DNA of 49,867 nucleotides from Fusobacterium sp. (GCF_030528405.1 NZ_JAUMYY010000008.1:1-49867), one strand, 5' to 3'. Shown: positions 1 through 7,721, counted from the first letter of the stretch. The notes: generated from the sequence alone by a model not told the origin. Made by a program: numbers and translations.

Positions 1-32
1 AGTTCACACTCTCGAAAAAAGTTCACACTCTC
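1..32. repeat. Tandem copy of a 13-bp motif (agttcacactctc)
   Basis: The motif agttcacactctc occurs at 1-13 and again at 20-32, with a poly-A run between. A near copy with one difference lies at 23274-23286, in another intergenic region. Positions 26-50 can also form a weak actctc/gagagt hairpin followed by a T-run at 55-61. It looks like a short interspersed intergenic repeat or part of terminators, but the window edge cuts the context. Confidence 0.5.
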
Positions 33-63
33 TATTTCATATTTGAGAGTAAAGTTTTTTTAT

Positions 64-441
64 TTATTCAATAATCAGCTCAACTCTATCTTCATTTGCT
101 TTATTATAAACATGTTTTCCTATTATACTTCTTAAACTTTTAATATTATCAATATCTGTAGCTGCAAATTCTAAATAGCATATTTTAGAATCTGAAGTAT
201 TTATATCTTCATAAAAATCCGAGATATAACAATAAAATCTATCTAATATATCTTCCAGTGGATATTGAGAAATTTCATCTGCATACTCCCCTTCTTCATA
301 ATTTGCTTCCTGTTCAAAAGAAATAGAGCTCACATAGATTATCTTATCATTATCTCTATATTTATAAATTCCATCTTCTATTTTTTTATAATTTTTTTCA
401 TCACCATATTTTTTTGCATTATAATTTTTTATATTTTTCAT
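64..441 (-). CDS. Hypothetical acidic protein (125 aa)
   Basis: I do not recognise a family. The product is soluble and rich in Asp, Glu, Tyr and Ile, with no signal peptide or membrane segment. A start at 462 would add seven residues, but the ATG at 441 is preceded by AGAGGAGAAATT, a good ribosome-binding site, so I use the shorter form. It runs in the same direction as the small gene at 539-907, with about 100 bp between them, so co-transcription is possible but not shown. The composition resembles small immunity-type or hypothetical proteins of fusobacteria; this is only an impression. Confidence 0.6.
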   Translation of the reverse strand: MKNIKNYNAKKYGDEKNYKKIEDGIYKYRDNDKIIYVSSISFEQEANYEEGEYADEISQYPLEDILDRFYCYISDFYEDINTSDSKICYLEFAATDIDNIKSLRSIIGKHVYNKANEDRVELIIE

Positions 442-538
442 AATTTCTCCTCTCAGACTCATTTATAATAACATTTTAACACTGCTCATTCATCTCTAAA
501 TTCTAATTTAATATTCTTTAATATCTTCAAACTAAAAA

Positions 539-907
539 TTATATAATTCTTCTTCCTATTTTCAGATCTAATCTCCACTTTGGTGCTTCTCCATCATCAC
601 TCCAATATTCATCCAGCGAAGCAATTTTTTCACCTTCTATCCTAAGAAAAGAAGTTGCATGAACAGAAACAGAGCTATTCGTAGCAAACACCCTTGTTAC
701 TGTAATTATTAAATCAGCTATTTCTTCTATTCGTTCAACTTCGCAATCCCAATTACTTGGATATTCACAATTTACTTTAATAAACTCTTCTAAAGTAAAT
801 TGTTCATTTGTATTATGCCATCTAATAATAGCAGTATCTTTAAAATAATTCGAGATTTCTTCAGCATTTCGTTCTATAATAGCTCTCCAATATTTTCTTA
901 TATTCAT
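539..907 (-). CDS. SnoaL/NTF2-like family protein (122 aa)
   Basis: The length and the pattern fit the NTF2-like (SnoaL) cone-fold superfamily: an N-terminal helix with RKYWRAI, a central strand with IIRWHNTNEQFT, and a C-terminal FLRIEGEKIASLDEYWSDDGEAP. Typical signs are the xRWHNT segment and the late DEYWSDDG. Proteins of this kind bind small hydrophobic ligands or act as small hydrolases or isomerases; the substrate here cannot be told. I choose the ATG at 907, which follows TTTGGAGGACATTCT, rather than an upstream in-frame codon that would add 14 residues including the ribosome-binding site. Confidence 0.7.
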   Translation of the reverse strand: MNIRKYWRAIIERNAEEISNYFKDTAIIRWHNTNEQFTLEEFIKVNCEYPSNWDCEVERIEEIADLIITVTRVFATNSSVSVHATSFLRIEGEKIASLDEYWSDDGEAPKWRLDLKIGRRII

Positions 908-993
908 AGAATGTCCTCCAAAATTTTTATTTCTTAATCTTAGTAGCATTTTAATAAATAAAATTTAATTAATTTCTACTGGATATAAACAAA

Positions 994-1020
994 AAGGTAG
1001 AAACATAATTCTACCCTTTT
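994..1020 (-). terminator. Rho-independent terminator after the DUF948-like gene
   Basis: The arms ggtagaa (996-1002) and ttctacc (1009-1015) are perfect complements around a 6-nt loop. On the minus strand the hairpin is followed by TTTTTGTTT. It lies just downstream of the stop at 1034. Confidence 0.8.
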
Positions 1021-1033
1021 AAATTAACTAAAC

Positions 1034-1528
1034 TTATTTTCTTTTTCTAAAATACGTTCTAAATAATTCTATATACTCAATAATTGTATCAAAAATATCT
1101 ACAATACTATTAAAGTTTTCTTTAATTCCTGTAGTTTTATCAATAATATTTTCAGTAAGAAATTTAGTTGAATCTGCAACATTAGTAGAAATATTTTTAA
1201 TATTTTCTAAGGCAGAAGAAACATTATTTGAACTATCCACAATATTCTTTTTAGAATCTTTCAAAATACAATCAACATCTTCTAGAAGTAGATTTACTTT
1301 TTCTAAGCTAAGATTGGTATCTTCTAACACTTTACTAGTATTTTTAAGTAAACTTGGTAATTGAGCTACACTTTTTTCTATTTCTACTTTAGTATTTTTT
1401 AAAATAGAATCTAATTTTGAGAAAAAGCATTTAACTTTTATTAAAGTTAAAGTAAACAGTATAAAAAATATTATAACTGTAATATATAGTAGGACTTTTA
1501 AAGTTAACTCTAAATCAATTGTTACCAT
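1034..1528 (-). CDS. DUF948-like membrane-anchored coiled-coil protein
   Basis: The 164-residue product starts with one hydrophobic helix (about residues 9-29) and continues as a long amphipathic coiled coil rich in Lys, Asp, Asn and Ser. It ends in a basic RTYFRKRK tail. The architecture matches the DUF948 family (B. subtilis YtxG type), in which a single N-terminal helix anchors a long helical rod. The gene is 13 bp downstream of the YtxH-domain gene on the same strand, the same pairing as ytxG/ytxH in Firmicutes, which supports the assignment. The role is probably cell-envelope or general stress related; the molecular function is not established. Confidence 0.75.
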   Translation of the reverse strand: MVTIDLELTLKVLLYITVIIFFILFTLTLIKVKCFFSKLDSILKNTKVEIEKSVAQLPSLLKNTSKVLEDTNLSLEKVNLLLEDVDCILKDSKKNIVDSSNNVSSALENIKNISTNVADSTKFLTENIIDKTTGIKENFNSIVDIFDTIIEYIELFRTYFRKRK

Positions 1529-1541
1529 AATTTCCCTCCTA

Positions 1542-1979
1542 TTATTTAGCTTCTTTTACCTTTTCTTCTGCTTTTTCTTTAACATCTTTTGCCTTTCTCT
1601 TTATTATTTTAGCTTTCTTTTTCACTTTTTCTTTAGTCTCTTCAATTTTTTCTTCCAATTTATCAATATTTTCAGGTATAGCCTCTGCTATATTTTTATT
1701 TGAGAATTTATCATATTTTTCAACAACAGCATCTTTTAATTCTTCACTTTTATCTCTAATAGCTTTCATAGCTGTGTTAACATTTTCACTTACAAAGTCA
1801 ATTCCTTCTTTGGCTGCATTAGCAATGTCCTCTCTAGTTTTCTTACCTGATTTTGGGGCAAATAAAACACCTAATGCTGCTCCTACTCCCACACCTGCAA
1901 TTATTTTAGCTGCATTAGCTGCTTTTCTTCTTCTTTCCTTTGCACGACGTCTTGTTTCAATTAAATCGAATAATCCCAT
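1542..1979 (-). CDS. YtxH domain-containing protein
   Basis: A 145-residue protein with a basic N-terminus (ETRRRAKERRRKAAN), then a glycine-rich hydrophobic stretch (IIAGVGVGAALGVLFAPKSG, about residues 26-45). The FAPKSGKKTRE signature is that of YtxH/GvpP-like proteins. The rest is a very lysine-rich helical tail with EKxKEKA heptads. The ATG at 1979 follows TTGGGAGGTGTTGAT; an upstream TTG in frame lies inside the ribosome-binding region and is rejected. It is the first gene of a two-gene unit with the DUF948-like gene. In other bacteria YtxH belongs to general-stress sets; here the role is inferred only. Confidence 0.85.
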   Translation of the reverse strand: MGLFDLIETRRRAKERRRKAANAAKIIAGVGVGAALGVLFAPKSGKKTREDIANAAKEGIDFVSENVNTAMKAIRDKSEELKDAVVEKYDKFSNKNIAEAIPENIDKLEEKIEETKEKVKKKAKIIKRKAKDVKEKAEEKVKEAK

Positions 1980-2284
1980 ATCAACACCTCCCAAATATTT
2001 TTAAAGTATTTCTTAAATATTTCTATTATATATCATATTAAACAAAAATACTCCACTTAAGTTATTATACCTTATTTTTTTATTTTGTGCAATATAAAAG
2101 AATATTCTACATAAAGAAAAAGAGGCTATTACAATTTAAAGATTTGTAGGTGTTTTGAAATCATACTTAATAATAATTTCTAATATTTATATTAAAGCTA
2201 TACTTCTCAAAAATATTCGAATTTTATAAACAGTGTGACAAACAAAACTTTTTAAAATCTGATTTGCAACAACCCCTGATTTTT
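1980..2284. other. 305-bp gene-free region with weak inverted-repeat ends
   Basis: No convincing ORF is present. The segment 2131-2278 has imperfect inverted ends: GGCTATTACAATTT on the left, and on the right the complement of gatttgcaacaaccc, reading GGGTTGTTGCAAATC. The GGYTRTTRCAA sequence resembles stems of several terminators in this window. It may be the end of the flavin reductase transcript or a decayed short element. The part next to 1980 should contain the ytxH promoter, but no clear -35/-10 pair stands out. Confidence 0.4.
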
Positions 2285-2878
2285 TTATTTTTTTACTTTT
2301 TTCTTTTTAACTATTTTTTTGGCAACAGAAAATCCAAATTTTCCTATTGAAGTTTTAGGAAGAGGATAATATTCTCCATGTGAGTAAGTTATTAAGTTTG
2401 CTTTTTCAAAATGTATTTTTTCTTTCTCATCTATTAAAGCTTCATCTACATGTGTAGAGAGTACCTCTGCAATAAACATATCATGAGTACCTAACTCTAT
2501 AATATTCTTAACTCTACATTCTATATTTATAGGGCATTCTTCAATATAGGAACAATTTACATTTTCACCTTTTATCATAGTAAAATTCATTTCTTTTATT
2601 TTATCATTAGTTTTTCCAGAACGAACTCCACAATAATCAATAGCTTTTGTTTGAGCAGAAGAAGGTAAGTTTATTATAAATTCCTTTGTTTCTTTTATAT
2701 AATCATAAGATAATCTTTCAGGTCTTATTGATATATAAAGCATTGGAGGTTTAGAACAAATTGTTCCTGTCCACGCAACCGTAAAGACATTTTCTTTGTC
2801 TTCAGAATTTTTACATGTCACTAATACAGCTGGAACTGGATTTAGTAAAACACTCGCTTTGAATTTTCTTTTTGCCAT
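2285..2878 (-). CDS. Flavin reductase family protein (FMN-binding split barrel)
   Basis: The 197-residue product fits the flavin reductase-like (split-barrel) family, which binds FMN and often reduces it with NAD(P)H. Visible family features are the N-terminal LLNPVPAVLVT, the WTGTICSKPPMLYISIRPERLSY segment near residues 35-60, the INLPS motif, and the later GTHDMFIAEVL strand. A lysine-rich tail (VAKKIVKKKKVKK) ends the protein. The ATG at 2878 follows GAAAGGAAAATAT; a TTG five codons upstream overlaps that site. It stands alone between the M48 protease and the YtxH unit. The physiological partner is unknown; closely related proteins can also be heme or rubredoxin-type oxidoreductase components. 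Confidence 0.85.
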   Translation of the reverse strand: MAKRKFKASVLLNPVPAVLVTCKNSEDKENVFTVAWTGTICSKPPMLYISIRPERLSYDYIKETKEFIINLPSSAQTKAIDYCGVRSGKTNDKIKEMNFTMIKGENVNCSYIEECPINIECRVKNIIELGTHDMFIAEVLSTHVDEALIDEKEKIHFEKANLITYSHGEYYPLPKTSIGKFGFSVAKKIVKKKKVKK

Positions 2879-2939
2879 ATATTTTCCTTTCAATATTTTA
2901 AGCTTAAAACTCTCATTATAGTCTTTATTTTAATTAATT

Positions 2940-3734
2940 CTATTTTTTATAATATTTCATAGCTTCTGGTAAAAAGTCTTTTAAAGCCTGAATTCTTTTT
3001 TCACTAGCTGGATGAGTAGATGTAAAATCAGAAGCATTTTTACTTGATATAGCTGCCATTCTCTCTTCAGCTCTTATTCCCTCCTCAGGATTATACCCAG
3101 CCATAGCCATAAAGATTAAACCATATTTATCAGCTTCATATTCTTGAGTACGATTAAATTTTAATAAACCTAAAGAAAGTCCATCTGAAACTAAGGCAGA
3201 AGTTGTTCCTCCTACAAAAATATTAGTAAGCCCCGCAGCAAGACCTGCTATTTGTCTATTGCTTGCTCCTTCTGCATGATGTCCACCAATTACATGTCCT
3301 ATTTCATGTCCCATAACAAAGGCAATACCAGCATCATTTTTTAAGATAGGTAAAATTCCAGTATAAAACGCAATTTTGCCACCTGGCATGGCAAAAGCAT
3401 TTATTTCTTTGCTGTTTATTAAATTAAACTCCCAGTTCAAATATTTTAGTCTTTCACCCATTCCATTTTCTATCATATATGTTTCAACTGCTTTAGCAAT
3501 TCTCTTACCTATTGTTGCAAGTCTACGTCCTTCTGCTGTATTATTTGCGAGTAAACCTTTAGCTTTTGTTTGATTTATAAGTTGATTATATGAAGCAACA
3601 GAACTATTAACTATAGAAGCATCATCAACTAATTTTAATTGTCGTCTTCCTGTTATAGGTGCTGTAGAAGTACAGGCTATTAAAAATCCAACTACAAATA
3701 CTAAAAGTAAATTTTTTATTTTATTAATTCTCAT
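2940..3734 (-). CDS. M48 family metalloprotease, lipoprotein
   Basis: A zinc metallopeptidase of the M48C (BepA/LoiP-like) type that would act in the periplasm on misfolded or misassembled outer-membrane proteins. The signal peptide ends in a lipobox, LIAC, with the acylated Cys at residue 21. The zinc-binding HEIGH is at 143-147, and the EYEAD at 198-202 supplies the third ligand. The segment before it, NAFAMPGGKIAFYTGIL, is a strong family signature. At 264 residues it has the catalytic domain but no TPR tail, so it resembles LoiP/YcaL more than BepA. The ATG follows AGGAGGTATT. The gene is transcribed divergently from the nitroreductase gene. Confidence 0.9.
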   Translation of the reverse strand: MRINKIKNLLLVFVVGFLIACTSTAPITGRRQLKLVDDASIVNSSVASYNQLINQTKAKGLLANNTAEGRRLATIGKRIAKAVETYMIENGMGERLKYLNWEFNLINSKEINAFAMPGGKIAFYTGILPILKNDAGIAFVMGHEIGHVIGGHHAEGASNRQIAGLAAGLTNIFVGGTTSALVSDGLSLGLLKFNRTQEYEADKYGLIFMAMAGYNPEEGIRAEERMAAISSKNASDFTSTHPASEKRIQALKDFLPEAMKYYKK

Positions 3735-3808
3735 AATACCTCCTAAAAAAAGATTTAAAATATTATAAACTTTTTACTACAAAACTTCAATATAAAAAAT
3801 TTTTGAAT

Positions 3809-3837
3809 TTGAATGACTTATTATTTTATGGTAAAAT
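3809..3837 (+). promoter_or_regulatory. Predicted sigma-70 promoter of the nitroreductase gene
   Basis: TTGAAT at 3809-3814 and TAAAAT at 3832-3837 are separated by 17 bp. The start codon is 34 bp downstream, with a strong AGGAGG site between. Confidence 0.6.
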
Positions 3838-3871
3838 TTATTACACAAATAAGAAAAGGAGGAGATAATTT

Positions 3872-4393
3872 ATGAATTTATTAGAATTAATGGAAAATAG
3901 AAGAAGTATAAGAAAATACAACGAAAAAAATATAACAGATGAAAAATTAGAACAAGTTTTAAAAGCTGCTCTTTTATCAGCTAGTGGAAAAGCTATTAGA
4001 CCATGGGAGTTTATTATTATAAAAGATAAAAAAAGATTAAATTTACTTGCTGAATGTAAGAAAGGGGCTAAGTTTATAAATGAAGGAAATGCTGTAATTG
4101 CTGTTTTAGCTGATACAACTAAATCTGATACTTGGATTGAAGATTGCTCAATTGCAATGACTAATATGCAGCTTATGGCTAGCTTTTTAGAATTGGGTAG
4201 TTGTTGGATACAGATACGCTCTCGTCAAAATGAAGCTGGAGAAGATAGTGAGAGTTGTGCAAGAAAAATTTTAAAATTTCCAGAAAATTATAAATTACTT
4301 GCTTTGCTTGTATTAGGAGAAACAGATCATAAATTAAATCCTAATAAAGTAACTGATGAGCTTTTAAAAAAAATTCATTATGAAATATTTTAA
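3872..4393 (+). CDS. Nitroreductase family protein
   Basis: A 173-residue FMN-dependent nitroreductase-fold protein. It opens with the family signature ENRRSIRKYNEKNITDEKL (residues 8-26), in which the RSIRKY arginines contact FMN phosphate. It continues with ALLSASGKAIRPWEFIII and closes with LALLVLGETD. These enzymes reduce nitro compounds, quinones or flavins with NAD(P)H as a homodimer; the natural substrate here cannot be told. It is slightly shorter than most members. The ribosome-binding site AAAGGAGGAGATAATTT decides the start. A bidirectional terminator at 4397-4425 separates it from the convergent flavodoxin gene. Confidence 0.9.
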   Translation: MNLLELMENRRSIRKYNEKNITDEKLEQVLKAALLSASGKAIRPWEFIIIKDKKRLNLLAECKKGAKFINEGNAVIAVLADTTKSDTWIEDCSIAMTNMQLMASFLELGSCWIQIRSRQNEAGEDSESCARKILKFPENYKLLALLVLGETDHKLNPNKVTDELLKKIHYEIF

Positions 4394-4396
4394 AAT

Positions 4397-4425
4397 AAAA
4401 GGAGCTAATTTATTTAGCTCCTTTT
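4397..4425. terminator. Bidirectional terminator between nitroreductase and flavodoxin genes
   Basis: The arms aaaaggagctaa (4397-4408) and ttagctcctttt (4414-4425) are perfect 12-bp complements around a 5-nt loop. With A-rich and T-rich ends on both sides it can serve both convergent genes. Confidence 0.9.
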
Positions 4426-4435
4426 AAAATTTTAA

Positions 4436-4933
4436 TTATTGTAATTCATCTTTTAAATTTTCTACCCAAGATTCAACTTTTGAAGTTATTTCATCTTCAT
4501 CAAAAGAAGCATCAATTGCAAGACCCATAAATTTATCATCGATAACTGCTTCAGAAGCTTCAAAATCATATCCATCAGTAGATGTCATTCCAACTATTTT
4601 AGCTCCTTTAGGCTCTACAGCATTATATAGATGCATCATAGATTCAACATAGTTTCCAGCAAATAAAGCTGCATCTCCTACACCAATTAAAGCAACTGTT
4701 TTATCTGAAAAATCAATATCAGCAAGTTCATCGATAACATTTGCCCAATCATCTTGTAAATCTCCTAATCCATAAGTTGGAGAAGCTAAGATAATATTAT
4801 CAAACATTTCAATTGCATCTATTCCATCTGCAACATCAAATACTTGAGCATCACCTAATTGAGCAGCAACTATATCAACAACTTCTTGAGTTTTCCCTCC
4901 ATTTGTACCATAAAAAATTCCAACTGTTTTCAT
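4436..4933 (-). CDS. Flavodoxin
   Basis: A 165-residue long-chain flavodoxin, a soluble FMN electron carrier that can replace ferredoxin for pyruvate-ferredoxin oxidoreductase or radical SAM enzymes. The FMN phosphate loop is GIFYGTNGGKTQEV at residues 5-18; the usual TGTTT/N-type loop is here GTNGGKT. The isoalloxazine loops are SPTYGLGDLQDDW (near 51-63) and the IGVGDAALFAGNY region. The protein is strongly acidic. A good promoter lies at 4966-4994 and the ribosome-binding site is AAGGAGGTATTTTC. It is monocistronic. Several radical SAM proteins in this window could be clients, but that is inference. Confidence 0.95.
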   Translation of the reverse strand: MKTVGIFYGTNGGKTQEVVDIVAAQLGDAQVFDVADGIDAIEMFDNIILASPTYGLGDLQDDWANVIDELADIDFSDKTVALIGVGDAALFAGNYVESMMHLYNAVEPKGAKIVGMTSTDGYDFEASEAVIDDKFMGLAIDASFDEDEITSKVESWVENLKDELQ

Positions 4934-4965
4934 TGAAAATACCTCCTTAAAAATATACTATGTTA

Positions 4966-4994
4966 ATTTTATAATGGAAAAATTGACTTGTCAA
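4966..4994 (-). promoter_or_regulatory. Predicted sigma-70 promoter of the flavodoxin gene
   Basis: On the minus strand TTGACA (4994-4989) and TAAAAT (4971-4966) are separated by 17 bp, about 33 bp before the start codon. A candidate inverted repeat aaaaacg-aa-cgttttt lies upstream at 5049-5064. Confidence 0.75.
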
Positions 4995-5135
4995 GATGTT
5001 TTAAAGAAATGGATGATTTTTTTATTTTTAAAAAAAAATCATTTGTTAAAAAACGAACGTTTTTCATTAAAAAATAACAAATTTAAAAAAAAGAAATTAT
5101 AAACTAAAAAATGAAATTTATATGAATTCTTATGC

Positions 5136-5141
5136 TATAAT
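5136..5141 (+). promoter_or_regulatory. Extended -10 element of the nucleosidase/SPL-like operon
   Basis: The sequence TATGCTATAAT (5131-5141) is an extended -10 box (TGC before TATAAT), 34 bp before the first start codon. No good -35 is visible, which is acceptable for extended -10 promoters. Confidence 0.55.
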
Positions 5142-5175
5142 AAGAAGAAAATTTATATACTAGAAGTGAGAGAAA

Positions 5176-6018
5176 ATGATTTATATAGTAGCTGCCCTTT
5201 ATATTGAAGCAAAGCCTTTGATAGATAAATATAATTTAAAAAAAGAAAATTCTTCTCCAAAATTTCAAATATTTTCAAACGAAAAAATCAAATTAATTAT
5301 TTCTGGTGTGGGAAGAATAAAATCCAGTATAGCTTTAAGCCAACTTTCAACTAATATTAATATAAGAGGAGAAGATTTTATAATAAATTTAGGTTTTTGT
5401 GCAAGCACTAGTGATAAAGATAGTTTAGCTGATATCTTAATGCCTAATAAAATATTAAATGCCTATTCCTCTCAATGCTTTTATCCTGAAATGCTCTATA
5501 AGCATGATTTTTTAGAAGGAACTTTAATTTGCTATGATGAAATACAATATAGCATTCATAAAAAATTCAAGGAAAGATTTTACATTGATATGGAAAGTAT
5601 TGGATTTTTTGAAGCAGCTAGCTATTATTTCAAGAGAGAAAAAATCATAATTTTAAAAATAGTTTCTGACATACTTAGCTATACAAAAAAGGAAAGAAAG
5701 TTTATAGATTTAAATAATAGTAACTTTCTCTTACGTGCTTATGAAAGAATATTTATTTTTATTGAAAAGCTTATAAATTTTTCACAAGAAAATGAACAAA
5801 ATTTTAACCTTCTAGAAGAAAATTTTATAAAAAAAATAAGACAAAATCTTAAATTAAGTGATACAATGTACTATGAATTTTTAAATTTACTGAGATATTT
5901 AAAATTATCTAAAAGAGATATTTTTAAATTTTTAAAAATTTATGAAAATATTGAAATAAAAAATAAATTAGAAGGAAAGAAACATTTTGAAGATATTAAA
6001 AAAAGAATTATTGACTAA
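5176..6018 (+). CDS. MTAN-like nucleosidase-fold protein with C-terminal helical extension
   Basis: The first ~200 residues resemble the PNP/UDP phosphorylase superfamily, closest to 5'-methylthioadenosine/S-adenosylhomocysteine nucleosidase. The N-terminus MIYIVAALYIEAKPL has the conserved Glu (E11). IDMESIGFFEAA carries the Met-Glu pair that binds ribose (M139, E140). KIVSD has the catalytic Asp (D165). The segment INLGFCAS matches the glycine-rich base pocket. The last ~80 residues are a charged helical extension not found in MTAN. Translation continues into the next gene with a 32-bp overlap. MTAN-type enzymes can remove 5'-deoxyadenosine, the by-product of most radical SAM reactions, so pairing with the next gene is suggestive. 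Activity is inferred. Confidence 0.7.
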   Translation: MIYIVAALYIEAKPLIDKYNLKKENSSPKFQIFSNEKIKLIISGVGRIKSSIALSQLSTNINIRGEDFIINLGFCASTSDKDSLADILMPNKILNAYSSQCFYPEMLYKHDFLEGTLICYDEIQYSIHKKFKERFYIDMESIGFFEAASYYFKREKIIILKIVSDILSYTKKERKFIDLNNSNFLLRAYERIFIFIEKLINFSQENEQNFNLLEENFIKKIRQNLKLSDTMYYEFLNLLRYLKLSKRDIFKFLKIYENIEIKNKLEGKKHFEDIKKRIID

Positions 6019-7000
6019 TAAATTTTCACATATTTACATTGAAAAAAGTGCTTTAAAGTATGAACTTACTCATAATATTTTAAAAAAATTTTCAAAATCT
6101 CAAGTCATAGAAATAGACAACTACAAAGAAGTATTTTCAAATAATAATCAAAATTTTTCACTTCAGAAATTGAGCCCTAAACTTATTTTAGCTGAAAAAA
6201 ATGAAAATATAATATATCGGGGTGCAAAAGTCTGCGAAAGTTTTAATAATAAGAATTTCTACTATACTTCTTCTATAATAAATTGTATTTATGACTGTGA
6301 ATATTGTTATTTACAAGGTGTTTACCCCTCTGCTAACATAGTAATATTTGTTAATATTGAAAATGTATTTTTGGAAGTAGAAAGACTTTTAAAAGATTTA
6401 GGAGAACTTTATCTATGCATATCTTATGACACTGATCTTCTTGCACTTGATAATATTTCTGGGTTTGTTTCTAAATGGTATGAATTTACTAAAAAAAATA
6501 AAAATTTAAAAGTAGAGCTGAGAACTAAATCTACAAATATTAAAAGTCTTTTGGAGAAAGAAGCCCTTGATAATTTCATAATTGCTTTCACACTATCTCC
6601 TAATAAAATAGTAAATAACTATGAAAATTATACTTCAAGCTTCTTTAAAAGAATAGAAGCTATTAAAAAACTGCATGATTATTCTTGGAATACACGAATT
6701 TGTATAGACCCTATAATCTATGAAGAAAACTTTGAGGCTGACTATTCTGAAATGATAAAAGTAATTTTTTCTGAATTAAATAGAAATAAAATTATAGATA
6801 TAAGTATAGGAGTTTTTAGAATATCAAAGGATTACTTAAAAAAATTAAGAAAACAAAATCCAAATTCTAAAATTTTATACTACCCATACACCTGTGAGAA
6901 TGGAGTTTATTCTTACTCCAAAGAAAAAAAAGAAAAAGCTTTGAACTTTGTTAAAGAAAGGCTCTTAGAGTATATAAATCTAGAAAAAATATACATATAA
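5987..7000 (+). CDS. Radical SAM protein of the spore photoproduct lyase family
   Basis: A 337-residue radical SAM enzyme resembling SplB, which repairs the thymine spore photoproduct in DNA using a 5'-deoxyadenosyl radical. The [4Fe-4S] motif is CX3CX2C at C100, C104 and C107 (INCIYDCEYCYLQG), the spacing of SplB. C144, in LYLCISYDTDLLALD, falls where SplB has its hydrogen-donating Cys (C141 in B. subtilis); this alignment is by eye. RTKSTNIKSLL and AFTLSPNKIV are typical later blocks. The start is a TTG at 5987 after AAGGAAAG, overlapping the preceding gene by 32 bp, so the exact start is uncertain. Sporulation is not expected in this organism, so the natural substrate is open. Confidence 0.8.
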   Translation: MKILKKELLTNKFSHIYIEKSALKYELTHNILKKFSKSQVIEIDNYKEVFSNNNQNFSLQKLSPKLILAEKNENIIYRGAKVCESFNNKNFYYTSSIINCIYDCEYCYLQGVYPSANIVIFVNIENVFLEVERLLKDLGELYLCISYDTDLLALDNISGFVSKWYEFTKKNKNLKVELRTKSTNIKSLLEKEALDNFIIAFTLSPNKIVNNYENYTSSFFKRIEAIKKLHDYSWNTRICIDPIIYEENFEADYSEMIKVIFSELNRNKIIDISIGVFRISKDYLKKLRKQNPNSKILYYPYTCENGVYSYSKEKKEKALNFVKERLLEYINLEKIYI

Positions 7001-7016
7001 AAATAGAGGTGTTAAA

Positions 7017-7721
7017 ATGAAAATAGCCTTAGTAACAGGTGCTACATCAGGTATAGGTTATGAAATAACAAAAAAACTTTTAAATATGAATTTTAAAGTC
7101 TATGGACTGGGTAGAAATTTTGATAAAATTAAAATTGATGACGTAAATTTCTTTAAAATAAAGTGTGATTTATCCAAGCTGGATAGTCTTGAAAAAACTT
7201 TACATAGTTTAAAAAAAATGAATTTTAATTTAATAGTTCATTCAGCAGGTCTTGCATATTTTTCTTTACATGAAGAGATGAATATATCTAAAATAAAAAA
7301 TATGGTTTCTGTTAATTTACAAGCTCCTCTTATAATAACACAATATTTTTTAAGAACTTTGAAAGTAAATAGGGGAACTATTATAAATATTTCTTCTGTA
7401 ACTGCAAAAAAAGAAAGTCCTTATGCTGCTGCATATTCTGCTACTAAAGCAGGTCTTAGCCATTTTGGTAGATCTCTTTTTGAAGAAGTTAGAAAATATG
7501 GAGTAAAAGTTATAACTCTTCATTTAGATATGACTAAAACAAATTTTTATAAAAATTCTTTTTTTGAATGTCATGAAGATGAAAATTCATATATAAAAAC
7601 TTCAGATGTTTCAAAAACTCTTGAATTTATTTTAAACCAAGATTCAAACATAGTTATAAACGAGTTAATAATAAAACCACAAAGACATATAATAAAAAGG
7701 AAAGGAAATATAAGAGAATGA
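7017..7721 (+). CDS. SDR family NAD(P)-dependent oxidoreductase
   Basis: A 234-residue classical short-chain dehydrogenase/reductase. It has the cofactor motif TGATSGIG at residues 7-14, the HSAG block (75-78) standing for NNAG, the catalytic Ser in INISSVT (about 123-129), and the catalytic YxxxK, Y140 and K144. The substrate cannot be inferred. It follows the SPL-like gene by 16 bp with a GAGGTGTTAAA ribosome-binding site and overlaps the start of the next gene by 4 bp (ATGA), so it belongs to the same operon. The C-terminal INELIIKPQRHIIKRKGN is typical of YdfG/YohF-like members. Confidence 0.9.
   Translation: MKIALVTGATSGIGYEITKKLLNMNFKVYGLGRNFDKIKIDDVNFFKIKCDLSKLDSLEKTLHSLKKMNFNLIVHSAGLAYFSLHEEMNISKIKNMVSVNLQAPLIITQYFLRTLKVNRGTIINISSVTAKKESPYAAAYSATKAGLSHFGRSLFEEVRKYGVKVITLHLDMTKTNFYKNSFFECHEDENSYIKTSDVSKTLEFILNQDSNIVINELIIKPQRHIIKRKGNIRE

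Noticed and set aside
1774-2004. Plus-strand ORF over the YtxH gene
   Set aside because: Antisense shadow of a well-supported gene with no ribosome-binding site or family.
5049-5064. Operator palindrome aaaaacg-aa-cgttttt between flavodoxin and the nucleosidase-like gene
   Set aside because: It is short, AT-rich and placed away from both predicted -10 boxes; too weak to claim as a site.
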